Shown here piece by piece: positions 8,999-17,936 of a stretch of DNA of 64,000 bases; position 1 is the first letter of the stretch, and the number at the start of each line of letters is the position of its first letter. Source of the DNA: an uncultured Tateyamaria sp. (GTDB lineage Bacteria; Pseudomonadota; Alphaproteobacteria; Rhodobacterales; Rhodobacteraceae); contig NZ_CANNDO010000006.1 in the NCBI RefSeq assembly GCF_947503385.1, positions 124,001 through 188,000 of the forward strand, written 5' to 3'. Both the position numbers and the translations under genes were made by a program. Under the pieces are notes generated by a model. It was not told the origin of the DNA, did not search any database, and worked only from the letters and a program-made list of their open reading frames with translations.

Positions 8999-9970
8999 AT
9001 GTTTGCTAAACTGAAACTGACGGCTGCGGCCGTCGCAATGGTCACAATGGGCGGTGCCGCACTGGCGGACGGCCATGGCCAGTTCATCACCATCGGCACC
9101 GGTGGCGTAACGGGCGTGTACTATCCCACCGGTGGTGCGATCTGCCGTCTGGTGAACAAGGACCGCAAGGAACATGGCGTGCGCTGCTCGGTCGAATCGA
9201 CGGGCGGATCGGTCTACAACACCCGCACCATCCGCGAGGGTGAGCTGGATTTCGGCGTTGTGCAGTCAGACGTGCAGTCGGCGGCAATGGAAGCCGTCCG
9301 CGCATTTGAAAGCGACGAACCTTATGGCGACCTGCGCGCCGTCTTCTCGGTACACCCCGAGCCGATGCACGTGATGGTCCGCGCCGACAGCGGCATCAAC
9401 TCTGTGGCGGACATGAAGGGCAAGCGCGTCAACATCGGCAACCCCGGTTCGGGCACGCGGGTGCTGGCGGGTGTTCTGATGGACGCGGCTGGCGTCACGC
9501 CTGACGACTTCTCGCTCGCGGCTGAACTGAAATCGTCTGAGCAATCCGCCGCCCTGTGCGATGGCAAGCTGGACGCGGCGATCTGGGCCGCTGGCCTGCC
9601 CAACGGCTCGTCCATGGAAGCGACATCGACCTGCGACATCAAATTGCTGGACCTGACCACATCGGGAACAGACAAGGTGCTGGCCGCAAACTCCGCCTAT
9701 GCTGCGGCAACCATTCCGGGCGGCATGTATCCCGGCAATGACGTGGACGTGGCCTCGTGGGGTCCAAAGGCGACCTTTGTCACCGATGCTGCCACTTCCG
9801 ACGACGTGGTTTATGTGCTGGTCAAGGCAGTGTTCGAAAACTTTGACGACTTCAAAAAGCTGCACCCGGCCTTTGGCAACCTGACCAAGGAACAGATGGT
9901 CAAAGACGGGCTGAGCGCGCCGCTGCACCCCGGTGCCGAGAAGTACTACAAAGAAGCGGGCCTGCTCTAA
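8999..9970 (+). CDS. TAXI-family TRAP transporter periplasmic solute-binding protein
   Basis: 323 residues with a clear signal peptide (positively charged KLKL, hydrophobic core, cleavage after ALA near residue 23). The mature protein opens with FITIGTGGVTGVYYPTGGAI, the hallmark of TAXI proteins, followed by the family's QSDVQ and NIGNPGSGTR blocks. It captures a small substrate in the periplasm and hands it to the fused membrane component encoded next. A GGGAGA site lies before the ATG. A strong stem-loop separates it from the permease gene, as is common where the binding protein is needed in excess. Substrate unknown. Confidence 0.93.
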   Translation: MFAKLKLTAAAVAMVTMGGAALADGHGQFITIGTGGVTGVYYPTGGAICRLVNKDRKEHGVRCSVESTGGSVYNTRTIREGELDFGVVQSDVQSAAMEAVRAFESDEPYGDLRAVFSVHPEPMHVMVRADSGINSVADMKGKRVNIGNPGSGTRVLAGVLMDAAGVTPDDFSLAAELKSSEQSAALCDGKLDAAIWAAGLPNGSSMEATSTCDIKLLDLTTSGTDKVLAANSAYAAATIPGGMYPGNDVDVASWGPKATFVTDAATSDDVVYVLVKAVFENFDDFKKLHPAFGNLTKEQMVKDGLSAPLHPGAEKYYKEAGLL

Positions 9971-10004
9971 GCGCGCCTGCCGCCCCCGCGGGGGTATGAA
10001 CATA

Positions 10005-10028
10005 GCCCGAGGCGTCCGCGCCTCGGGC
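10005..10028 (+). terminator. Intergenic stem-loop between binding protein and permease genes
   Basis: GCCCGAGGCG (10005-10014), loop TCCG, CGCCTCGGGC (10019-10028): a perfect 10-bp stem with no T-run after it. It fits a partial terminator or mRNA-stabilising hairpin that raises binding-protein over permease expression. Confidence 0.6.
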
Positions 10029-10054
10029 CCATAATAATTCCGACGGGGGACCCC

Positions 10055-12676
10055 ATGACAGACGCGCGCACCAATGCCGGATCCGATCCGGCGCTTGAGG
10101 ATATCGTCGCCGACGCAGACACAGGGGGCCGCCAGCCAAAAGATACCTTTGGCCGCCGCGCATTGTGGGTGCTGCCGCTGTGCTGGGCGCTGTACCAGCT
10201 TTGGATTGCGTCGCCGTTGCCCTTTGTCGTGGGCTTTGTCTGGAACGACACGCAGACGCGGGCCATTCACCTTGGCTTTGCCGTGCTGCTCGCGTTTCTC
10301 GCCTTTCCCGGTCACAAATCCGCCCCCCGCGACCGCATCCCTGCGTTGACGTGGGTGGTTGCGCTGATTGCGGCGGCGGCCGCGTCCTATCTGTGGTGGG
10401 ATTATCGCGGGGTCGCCAACCGCACCGGTGCGCCCAACATGACGGATATTGTCATTGCGGGCATCGGGCTGGTCCTGCTGATGGAGGCCGCGCGCCGGTC
10501 GCTGGGCATTCCGCTGATGGCCGTGGCGCTGTTTTTCCTGTCTTATGTCTTCTTTGGCTCGTGGTCCGGCCTGCCCGAAGTTGTCCAGTGGAAAGGCGCG
10601 TCGTTCGAAAAGGCGATGAGCCACATGTGGCTGACGACCGAAGGGGTGTTTGGCGTGGCCCTTGGCGTGTCGTCGGGCTTTGTCTTTCTGTTTGTGCTGT
10701 TTGGCGCGCTGCTGAATCAAGCCGGTGCGGGCAACTATTTCCTGCAACTGGCTTTTGCGGCCCTTGGCCACCTGCGCGGCGGCCCCGCAAAGGCTGCCGT
10801 GATTGCATCTGCTGCCACCGGCCTGATCTCAGGCTCGTCCATCGCCAACGTGGTCACCACCGGCACCTTTACCATTCCGCTGATGAAAAAGGTCGGCTTT
10901 CCCGCGACCAAAGCGGGCGCGGTTGAGGTGTCATCGTCGATCAACGGCGTGCTGACGCCCCCGGTGATGGGGGCCGTCGCGTTCCTGATGACGGAATATG
11001 TAGGCATTTCCTATGTCGAGGTCGTCAAGACCGCTATTGTGCCTGCCGCGATTTCCTATGTCGCGCTGGTCTACATCGTCCACCTTGAGGCGCTGAAATC
11101 GGGCATGAAAGGCTCCAGCCGGATGCACCCGGTCAAATTCATGCTGGGCGCGATTTTCATCATCGCGATCTCCATCGTGATTGCGGGTGGGTTGCTGTTT
11201 CTGACCGGTGTCGTTGTCGACACGATCTATGGCGTGTTCGGCGGTGCGGCGATGTCGGTGCTGCTGGCGCTGATGTTCGTGGCATATCTTGCTGCGGTGC
11301 GGTTCGCCGCCAAAGGCCCCGATCTCGACACCAGCCTTGACAGTATGCAGAACCTGCCGCCGGTGCGTGAAATCTTCAAGACCGGCATCCACTACATCAT
11401 GCCGATCCTGCTGCTGATGTATTTGCTGATGATCGAACGCAAATCGCCCGGTCTGTCCGCCTTTTGGTCAACCATCGCGATGCTGTTCATCCTGTTGACG
11501 CAGAACCCGCTCAAGGCGTTTTTCCGGGGGCAGGGCGGTGTGGTCCAACGCTTTGCCGACGGGATCAGCGACATTGCCGAAGGCATGATCGCAGGCGCGC
11601 GCAACATGATCGGCCTTGCCGCCGCCATGGGTGTGGCGGGTATCATTGTGGGTGCTGTGACGCTCACCGGGATCGGGCAGGTGATGGCGGAGTTCGTGGA
11701 ATTTCTGGCGCTTGGTCTTGATGGTCTGGTGCCGTTTATGAACATCAAGCTGCTGGCGATGCTGTTCTTTGTCGCCGTGATCTCGATCGTGCTTGGGATG
11801 GGGCTGCCCACCACTGCCAACTATATCGTGGTGTCGTCGCTGATGGCGGGTGTTGTCGTCGAACTGGGTGCGCAAGAAGGGCTGATTGTGCCGCTGGTGG
11901 CGGTGCACATGTTCGTCTTTTACTTTGGCATCATGGCGGATGTGACTCCGCCCGTGGGACTTGCGAGTTTTGCGGCGGCCGCAATTTCGAAGGGTGATCC
12001 GCTCAAGACGGGGTTCCAGGCGTTTTTCTATTCGATCCGCACGGCGCTGTTGCCGTTTTTGTTCATCTTCAACACCGATCTGCTGTTGATTGACGTGGGG
12101 CCAGTGCAGGCGGTGTTCGTCTTTATCGTGGCGCTCATCGCGATGCTGCTCTTTGCCGCCGCCACGATGAGCTATTTCATCGTACCATCGCGGTTCTACG
12201 AAAGCATTGCGCTGTTGGTGGCTGCGTTCGTGCTGTTTCAACCGGGCTACATCCTTAACCAGTTCGCGCCCGAGTTCGAAACACGACCCGGATCGGAACT
12301 GTTTTCCATGGCCCAAGCAGCGCCGGACAACGCATCACTGCGCGTGCGCTTGATGGGTGAAAATCTGAACGGCGAGGTGGTGGACGCGCGCTATTTGCTG
12401 CCTGTCGGAGATGCGGGCGAGGACGGCGCGGCGCGCCTGCTGAACGGCGCGGGGATCGAATTCCGGGACGAGGATGGCAAGATATTTGTCGACAATCTCA
12501 GCTTTGGCGGACCTGCCGAACAGCTGGGCATCGACTGGGACTGGGAACTGGTCGAACTGGACGTGCCCGCCGACCGCCCCCCCAAGGAAATCTTCTATCT
12601 GCCGGCGTTGCTTTTGGTGCTTGCCGTGTTCCTGCTCCAACGTCGCCGCCAACCCAAGGAGGAGGCCCTGGCATGA
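10055..12676 (+). CDS. TRAP transporter fused permease (4TM-12TM) with C-terminal DUF3394-like domain
   Basis: 873 residues joining the small (DctQ-like) and large (DctM-like) TRAP membrane proteins in one chain, as is usual in TAXI-TRAP systems. Hydrophobic helices run from about residue 30 to 740. DctM-type motifs include LISGSSIANVVTTGTFTIPLM, SSSINGVLTPPVMGAVAFLM and MGLPTTANYIV. The soluble tail (about 760-850) followed by a final membrane segment and RRRQPKEEALA matches the extra DUF3394-like domain of fused TRAP permeases. It imports the substrate using a sodium gradient. The stop overlaps the universal stress protein start (ATGA). Confidence 0.93.
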   Translation: MTDARTNAGSDPALEDIVADADTGGRQPKDTFGRRALWVLPLCWALYQLWIASPLPFVVGFVWNDTQTRAIHLGFAVLLAFLAFPGHKSAPRDRIPALTWVVALIAAAAASYLWWDYRGVANRTGAPNMTDIVIAGIGLVLLMEAARRSLGIPLMAVALFFLSYVFFGSWSGLPEVVQWKGASFEKAMSHMWLTTEGVFGVALGVSSGFVFLFVLFGALLNQAGAGNYFLQLAFAALGHLRGGPAKAAVIASAATGLISGSSIANVVTTGTFTIPLMKKVGFPATKAGAVEVSSSINGVLTPPVMGAVAFLMTEYVGISYVEVVKTAIVPAAISYVALVYIVHLEALKSGMKGSSRMHPVKFMLGAIFIIAISIVIAGGLLFLTGVVVDTIYGVFGGAAMSVLLALMFVAYLAAVRFAAKGPDLDTSLDSMQNLPPVREIFKTGIHYIMPILLLMYLLMIERKSPGLSAFWSTIAMLFILLTQNPLKAFFRGQGGVVQRFADGISDIAEGMIAGARNMIGLAAAMGVAGIIVGAVTLTGIGQVMAEFVEFLALGLDGLVPFMNIKLLAMLFFVAVISIVLGMGLPTTANYIVVSSLMAGVVVELGAQEGLIVPLVAVHMFVFYFGIMADVTPPVGLASFAAAAISKGDPLKTGFQAFFYSIRTALLPFLFIFNTDLLLIDVGPVQAVFVFIVALIAMLLFAAATMSYFIVPSRFYESIALLVAAFVLFQPGYILNQFAPEFETRPGSELFSMAQAAPDNASLRVRLMGENLNGEVVDARYLLPVGDAGEDGAARLLNGAGIEFRDEDGKIFVDNLSFGGPAEQLGIDWDWELVELDVPADRPPKEIFYLPALLLVLAVFLLQRRRQPKEEALA

Positions 12677-13098
12677 AACATGTCCTTTGCGCCATTGACC
12701 TGACCCATCCCGAAGATGCCCGCGCGCTGCTGACCGAGGCGCGCCGCATCGCAGAGCCGCAGGGCGCGCAGTTCAGCGTCGTGACGGTGCTGCCCGATTA
12801 CGGCACGTCCTTTGTCGGCTCGTTCTTCAAGGAGGGCACGCTGAAAGAGGCAGCACTGGCCGCACAGGTGGCCTTGCACGAGATGGTGGACGAGGTGCTG
12901 CCCGACATGGGGGCGGTGCAATGCATCGTCGAGATCGGAGTGGTCTACGAACACATCCTGCGCGCAGCAGAGAAATGCGGCGCGGATTTCATCATCGTGG
13001 GTGCGCACAAGCCGGACCTATCGGATCGGATCACCGGGCCGAACGCCTCGCGCGTGGCGCGGCACGCAAAAGTGTCCGTTCTGGTCGCGCGGTTCTGA
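12673..13098 (+). CDS. Universal stress protein (UspA family)
   Basis: 141 residues with the Usp fold: N-terminal KHVLCAIDLTHPEDA, an internal DFIIVGAHKPDLSD and a C-terminal GPNASRVARHAKVSVLVAR. The last two match the ATP-binding G-2X-G-9X-G(S/N) pattern of nucleotide-binding Usp proteins. It is translationally coupled to the TRAP permease (ATGA overlap). TRAP operons often end in a usp gene whose product (TeaD in Halomonas) modulates the transporter, and the same role is likely here. Confidence 0.92.
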   Translation: MKHVLCAIDLTHPEDARALLTEARRIAEPQGAQFSVVTVLPDYGTSFVGSFFKEGTLKEAALAAQVALHEMVDEVLPDMGAVQCIVEIGVVYEHILRAAEKCGADFIIVGAHKPDLSDRITGPNASRVARHAKVSVLVARF

Positions 13099-13102
13099 AT
13101 GG

Positions 13103-14602
13103 TCAGGTGCTGTGATCCTGCCGCAGGACGTTTTTCTGCACCTTGCCCATCGTATTGCGTGGCAACGCATCAAGGATGATGTAGCGGCGCGGATGCTTGA
13201 ACCGGGCCAGTTGCGCCTCGACCTTGGCCCTGATGCTGTCAGGATCGGGTGACGCGCCGGGGGCGGGAACCACAGCGGCAATGACGCTTTCGCCGAAATC
13301 CGGATGCGGGACACCGAACACGGCGCTTTCGGTCACACCGTCCGCGTCATTGATCACGTCCTCAATCTCTTTGGGGTAGATGTTGTAGCCACCCGAGATG
13401 ATCAGATCCTTGGCACGGCCCACAATTGCGATGCGGCCATCCGGTTCCATGACCGCCAGATCACCGGTAAGAAAGAAGCCGTCTGCACGCAACTCCTCCG
13501 CCGTTTTTTCGGGCATGTTCCAGTAGCCCTGAAACACGTTGTCGCCGCGGACTTCGATCATGCCGATCTCTCCGTAAGGCAGGGTGTCTCCGGTTTCGGG
13601 ATTGGTGATCCTGACCTCGGTGCCGGGCAGGGCATGTCCAACCGTCCCGGCGACACGCGGACCATCATAGGGGTTCGAGGTGATCATGTTCGTTTCGGTC
13701 ATGCCGTAGCGTTCGAGAATGCGGTGCCCGGTGCGCGCCTCAAACGCCTTGTGCGTCTCGGCCAGCAGCGGCGCGGACCCGGAGACAAAGAGCCGCATCT
13801 TGTCACACAGACCATCGGCAAAGCGCGCATCTCCCAACAGGCGGGTGTAAAAGGTCGGTACGCCCATCATCAGCGTGGAGCGGGGCAGTTCGTCCAGAAT
13901 GGTATCGACGTCAAACCCCGCCATCAGCCGCACGCAGGACCCGGCCATCAGTGCCGTGTTCAGCGCAACAAACAGCCCATGCGTGTGAAAGATGGGCAGC
14001 GCATGGATCAGCCTGTCCTGCGCAGTGATTTGCCAAAGGTCAGTCAGAACCGTGGCATTGGACAGCAGGTTCTTGTGGCTGAGCATTGCGCCTTTGGACC
14101 GTCCGGTCGTGCCAGACGTGTATAGCAGCGCCGCCAGATCATCGGGGCCACGCGGCACCGTCTCAAACTGCGTCGGCCTGTCGTTCGCTGCGACGCTCAA
14201 ACTGCCTGCGTCGCCCGCAAGCGTCAGCACTTTTGCCCCGACATCCGCGGCGATCTCGGCGATTTGAGGCGCGTCACCGTCATCACACACGATCAGAGCG
14301 GGTGTCGCATCGCTGATGAAGTAGTGTAGTTCCGACAGGGTATAGGCCGTGTTGAGTGGCAGATAGACCGCGCCTGCCTGCACCGCAGCCGCATAAAGCG
14401 CGACCGTATCGCTCAACTTGGGGGCTTGCACGACGATGCGGTCGCCGGGTGTCACGCCTGTCTCGATCAACACATGCGCGATCTGTGCGGCCCGCTTTAC
14501 GAAATCCGCATAGCTAAGCGTGACACCATCGTCGCGTTCAAGGAATGGGTCGGCAGTATTGGCGTGCGGCGCGATCAGCGCGTCATAAAGAGTGTTGGTC
14601 AC
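13103..14602 (-). CDS. matB: Malonyl-CoA synthetase
   Basis: 499 residues, an acyl-activating (ANL) enzyme that converts malonate, CoA and ATP to malonyl-CoA. The P-loop motif LLYTSGTTGRSKGAM, the ERYGMTETNM motif, GDLAVMEPDG and the C-terminal lysine motif PRNTMGKVQK are all present. The opening (LYDALIAPHANTADPFLE) is typical of MatB. The start overlaps the end of malonyl-CoA decarboxylase by 4 bp, and that pairing makes MatB far more likely than a generic fatty-acyl-CoA ligase. It faces the usp gene tail to tail. Confidence 0.93.
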   Translation of the reverse strand: MTNTLYDALIAPHANTADPFLERDDGVTLSYADFVKRAAQIAHVLIETGVTPGDRIVVQAPKLSDTVALYAAAVQAGAVYLPLNTAYTLSELHYFISDATPALIVCDDGDAPQIAEIAADVGAKVLTLAGDAGSLSVAANDRPTQFETVPRGPDDLAALLYTSGTTGRSKGAMLSHKNLLSNATVLTDLWQITAQDRLIHALPIFHTHGLFVALNTALMAGSCVRLMAGFDVDTILDELPRSTLMMGVPTFYTRLLGDARFADGLCDKMRLFVSGSAPLLAETHKAFEARTGHRILERYGMTETNMITSNPYDGPRVAGTVGHALPGTEVRITNPETGDTLPYGEIGMIEVRGDNVFQGYWNMPEKTAEELRADGFFLTGDLAVMEPDGRIAIVGRAKDLIISGGYNIYPKEIEDVINDADGVTESAVFGVPHPDFGESVIAAVVPAPGASPDPDSIRAKVEAQLARFKHPRRYIILDALPRNTMGKVQKNVLRQDHST

Positions 14603-15897
14603 GCAGGTTCTTCCTTGGAGGTCTGGGTCAGCGGTGCGTTGGCCAGCGTCCGCATTGCCTTGGTGGCCGCCACATCCCCGTGCAGCGCAAAGCGTGCGTG
14701 GTTGGGACCCGTCTGCGCCAGATCGTAGAGGTAGTTGACCATGACACCGCTTGACTGTGCGTGTCCGTTTGCGGACGTGTCGGCATTGGCGTGCAGGTCA
14801 TGGATTTCCGCACCATTGCCCAGATGGAACCGTGCGACGGGATCAAATGGCGTGCCATCGGCGCGTTTTGCCGTCATCAGGTAACGCGCGGCCATCGCAC
14901 GCAGCACGGCTTCGGAGGCGGTGCCGCCCAGCACATCCTGCGCGGCTTGCCCGTGCTCCGGGTCATCGGTTTGCGTGGCCAGCCATTGGTTCAGGCGGGG
15001 GATGGGTGACAGGGTCACGAAACGCTCCAACCCCGGCACATCGCGCGCCAGTTCTGCGGCCACCTGCTTGATCAGTAGATTGCCAAAGCTGATGCCGGTC
15101 AGCCCGCTTTGACAGTTCGAGATGGAGTAAAACACCGCCACCCGCGCGGCCTCTGTCGCCAGCGGCGTCCGCCCATCCAGCAGCAGCGCATCAATAGAGC
15201 CGGGAATGTCCGCCGTCAGCGCAACCTCGACAAAGATCAACGGCTCGTCAGGCATTGACGGATGAAAGAACGCGAAACACCGGCGATCTTCGGGATAAAG
15301 CCTGCGGCGCAGATCATCCAGATCACCGATCCGGTGCACGGCCTCATAGGCGACAATCTTGTCCAGAATGCGTGCTGGCGTGTCCCAGTTGATGGCCTTG
15401 AGCACCAGAAAGCCCGGATTGAACCAACTGCGCAACAGATGGACAAAGTCAAAATCCGTCCGCGCAAGGTCCGGGTGATCCCGCACGAACCGCAGCAGAT
15501 CCACACGCATGGCCACCAGTGCCGCCGTCGCACCAACGGGCTGGTTCAGGCGCCGCAGCAATTCCTGACGCCGCGGCTCTGCGGCGCGGCTGAGGTCTCG
15601 AAACAGGTCCGTCCGGGGCGCTTCGGCATAGGTGCGCGCAAGGGCGGCCAGATGCGCGGCGTCAATCTCCAACGCGGTGTTGAGGTATTCGAAAAACGCC
15701 AGTTTGTCAGCGTCATTTGCGCTGGCATAGCGGTCAAGGAGCGTGGCGGCCAGTTGGACACCGGACAGTTCGCCTTCGGTGGACAGCAATGCGTCGCACA
15801 AGGCGGGCAGGGGACGCGTATCGTCCTTGCCCCGCGCCCGGTCACGGCGTTCAAACAATTGCGTCAGCAGATCGCCCAGAAACCAGTTCCGTTGCAC
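14599..15897 (-). CDS. matA: Malonyl-CoA decarboxylase
   Basis: 432 residues; converts malonyl-CoA to acetyl-CoA. Typical family features include the helical N-terminal domain, the LLRSWFNPGFLVLKAINWDTPA block near 200, FAFFHPSMPDEPLIFVEVAL (254-273) and the C-terminal GNAT-like catalytic domain ending in VNYLYDLAQTGPNHARF. It overlaps matB by 4 bp and lies one base from the GntR regulator gene, so YciI, GntR, MatA and MatB genes form one leftward operon. Together MatA and MatB turn malonate into acetyl-CoA. Confidence 0.93.
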   Translation of the reverse strand: MQRNWFLGDLLTQLFERRDRARGKDDTRPLPALCDALLSTEGELSGVQLAATLLDRYASANDADKLAFFEYLNTALEIDAAHLAALARTYAEAPRTDLFRDLSRAAEPRRQELLRRLNQPVGATAALVAMRVDLLRFVRDHPDLARTDFDFVHLLRSWFNPGFLVLKAINWDTPARILDKIVAYEAVHRIGDLDDLRRRLYPEDRRCFAFFHPSMPDEPLIFVEVALTADIPGSIDALLLDGRTPLATEAARVAVFYSISNCQSGLTGISFGNLLIKQVAAELARDVPGLERFVTLSPIPRLNQWLATQTDDPEHGQAAQDVLGGTASEAVLRAMAARYLMTAKRADGTPFDPVARFHLGNGAEIHDLHANADTSANGHAQSSGVMVNYLYDLAQTGPNHARFALHGDVAATKAMRTLANAPLTQTSKEEPA

Positions 15898-15898
15898 C

Positions 15899-16564
15899 TT
15901 ACGCCTCCATCTGACGGCTCAGATATTCGCCGGTTCGGCGGTAGTGGCTGATCAGCAAATCTGTGGCCGCGTCCGCATCGTGGTCCAATGCCGCATCAAG
16001 GATTTCCTGATGTTCCGTGGCGATACTGCGTTTGCGATAGCTGGCACCACCGGCGGCAAGGTTCCGGTAGCGGATGTTCAGATCATAAAGCTGCGCGCAG
16101 TAGCGTTCGAGCATCGGCAGGCCTGCATTGTCGAGCAGCGCCATGTGAAACGCCTTGTGCGCAACTTCGAAATCCGTCGCATCGCGCTGGCTGGCCTTTT
16201 TCATATGGTGATGCCGCAGCACCAGACGTTCTTCCCAATCGGCGGCACCGTTGGCGATGGAGGCGCGCAGCGCCATCGGCTCCAGCGTGCAGCGCAGGGT
16301 CAGGATTTCTTCGAAATTGGCCTTGCCCACGGGGGCCGCACGGAATCCGCGCTGGTCGATCCGCTCGACCAGCATGTCAGAGGTCAGCAAGCTCAGCGCT
16401 TCGCGTACGGGGCTTGCCCCGGTGTTCAGCAATCCGCGCAACTGTTCAATTTTCAGCTTTTCGCCGGGGGGCAGCGCGCCCGTCAGGATCATCTCGCGCA
16501 ATGTCAGATACGCGCCATGGGTGGCGGAGGTTTCCTTGCCCGCAATGTCGCGTGTGACGTTCAT
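15899..16564 (-). CDS. GntR family regulator, FCD subfamily (MatR-like)
   Basis: 221 residues. A winged helix at about 15-80 (YLTLREMILTGALPPGEKL, then TGASPVREALSLLTSDMLV) is followed by an all-helical FCD ligand domain, where His residues such as those in FEVAHKAFHMALLD typically hold a metal and a carboxylate ligand. ATG 16562-16564 is chosen because it gives the usual short lead into the HTH; a longer frame adds residues overlapping the upstream gene. MatR of rhizobia, the malonate-responsive repressor of mat genes, is also a GntR/FCD protein next to matA. Orthology is inferred from position. Confidence 0.88.
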   Translation of the reverse strand: MNVTRDIAGKETSATHGAYLTLREMILTGALPPGEKLKIEQLRGLLNTGASPVREALSLLTSDMLVERIDQRGFRAAPVGKANFEEILTLRCTLEPMALRASIANGAADWEERLVLRHHHMKKASQRDATDFEVAHKAFHMALLDNAGLPMLERYCAQLYDLNIRYRNLAAGGASYRKRSIATEHQEILDAALDHDADAATDLLISHYRRTGEYLSRQMEA

Positions 16565-16580
16565 GTCGTGCCTTTCCGGC

Positions 16581-16967
16581 TCAGCTGAGGGCGGCGCCGC
16601 CCGTCGAGAGGCCAACAGACAGCGTCAGCGACCCTTCGTTTATCATCCAGCGCCGCAAGGTGAACGTGCGTGCGCCGGTCTTGTGCATCGGGTCGTTCTC
16701 GGCCAGTGCGCGCGCCGCCTCAAAGCTGTCGGCGCGGTAGATGACAAGACCCATGCCCTGCATGTGTTCGCCCGTTTCATCGGACATTGGACCGGCAAAA
16801 GCAAGCTGGCCCGCCCGTTCCAGATCAGCCTGATATGCAAGGTGATCGGGCAGCGCAGCCTTGACGTCATCTGGTGTTTTGGCGGGCGTGCTCATCACCA
16901 CATAAAGCTCCAGCGCCAACGCGCCCCGATCTCTGGCTGTCGCTTTGTAGTCGGCCCAGGCCACCAT
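16581..16967 (-). CDS. YciI-like (YCII-related) protein
   Basis: 128 residues, with the ferredoxin-like YCII core from about residue 19: ELYVVMSTPAKTPDD, then LERAGQLAFAGPMSDETGE and YRADSFEAARALAENDPMH. The DPMH motif near 93 has the usual acidic-His pattern of the family. YCII proteins include small dehalogenase, isomerase and decarboxylase-like enzymes, so a role on an intermediate of the neighbouring aromatic or malonate pathway is possible. First gene of the leftward mat operon, 17 bp before the regulator, and divergent from the FAH gene. Confidence 0.8.
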   Translation of the reverse strand: MVAWADYKATARDRGALALELYVVMSTPAKTPDDVKAALPDHLAYQADLERAGQLAFAGPMSDETGEHMQGMGLVIYRADSFEAARALAENDPMHKTGARTFTLRRWMINEGSLTLSVGLSTGGAALS

Positions 16968-16981
16968 GACTGCCCCTCCAA

Positions 16982-16993
16982 AATATCGATATT
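16982..16993. promoter_or_regulatory. Palindrome in divergent YciI/FAH promoter region (possible GntR operator)
   Basis: AATATCGATATT is a perfect 12-bp palindrome, followed by TGATCA (17003-17008), in the 84-bp A+T-rich gap between divergent genes. A binding site for the GntR/FCD protein encoded next door is plausible, but no consensus was tested. Confidence 0.4.
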
Positions 16994-17051
16994 ATTTGAC
17001 ACTTGATCATATTGTAGGCAGAAATTGCGTGAACTGACAAGGATTGCGACG

Positions 17052-17936
17052 ATGAAATATCTGGTGGGCGAGGTGCCGGGTGGCACGGCTGTTTTTGCTG
17101 TAACCGGCGAGAATGCCGTGAATTTGACGGCCCTGGACGCACATCTCGGCGCTGATCTGATGGGGGTGATCGCGGCGCCGGACCGAGTCGCGGCGTTGGC
17201 CGGGCAGCTTGCCGATGCGCCGCAGGTGCCCGTCAGTTCCATCACGCCGGCGCTTCCTGTCACGACCCCCGGCACGATCATTTGCCTCGGGCTGAACTAT
17301 GTCGAACACATCAAAGAAGGCGGCTACGACATTCCCGACTACCCGGCGCTGTTCATGCGGGGCCGGAATTCGATCATGGCGGCAGGGCAACCGATGGTTC
17401 GGCCCGCCTGTTCGGACAAGTTGGACTACGAGGCCGAACTGATGCTGATCGTCGGCAAACGCGGGCGGCACGTCTCCGAAGCGGACGCGCTGGATCATGT
17501 GTTTGGCTACACCGTGTTCAACGACGGCTCGGTCCGGGACTACCAGCGCAAGACGCACCAGTGGACGCCGGGAAAAAATTTCGACAGCACCGGCGCGGTT
17601 GGCCCGTTTACGGTGACGCCGGATGATCTGCCCGAAGCGGCATCGGGCTTAAAAATCGAAAGCCGCGTGGGCGACGAGATTCTGCAAAGCTCCAACACGG
17701 CCAACATGATCTGGGGCGTGCGGCAGGTGATTGCCACGATCTCGGAATATACCACGCTGGAACCCGGCGACCTGATCGCGCTTGGCACGCCGCCGGGCGT
17801 GGGCCATGCCAAGAAACCCAACCCCCGTTGGTTGATCCCAGGTGAAACGGTCGAGATCGAGATTGAGGGGATCGGCATTTGCGCCAGCCCCGTCATCGAT
17901 GAAAAAGACGCGGGCACACAGGTGGCAGCCGAATGA
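17052..17936 (+). CDS. Fumarylacetoacetate hydrolase family protein
   Basis: 294 residues with an N-terminal extension and the FAH C-terminal fold. The entry motif ICLGLNYVEHIKE (77-89), the metal ligands in LDYEAELMLIVG (Glu127, Glu129) and GYTVFNDGSVRDYQ (Asp158) are all visible. Family enzymes hydrolyse, hydrate or decarboxylate 2-oxo acids from aromatic ring cleavage using Mg2+ or Mn2+. It heads a rightward cluster with a nitroreductase, an OsmC protein, a TRAP transporter and an intradiol dioxygenase, and overlaps the nitroreductase gene by 4 bp. The actual reaction cannot be read. Confidence 0.9.
   Translation: MKYLVGEVPGGTAVFAVTGENAVNLTALDAHLGADLMGVIAAPDRVAALAGQLADAPQVPVSSITPALPVTTPGTIICLGLNYVEHIKEGGYDIPDYPALFMRGRNSIMAAGQPMVRPACSDKLDYEAELMLIVGKRGRHVSEADALDHVFGYTVFNDGSVRDYQRKTHQWTPGKNFDSTGAVGPFTVTPDDLPEAASGLKIESRVGDEILQSSNTANMIWGVRQVIATISEYTTLEPGDLIALGTPPGVGHAKKPNPRWLIPGETVEIEIEGIGICASPVIDEKDAGTQVAAE

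Noticed and set aside
9266..10771. 501-aa minus-strand open frame across the TAXI genes.
   Set aside because: Antisense to two well-supported TRAP genes and rich in Arg/Gln/His typical of shadow frames.
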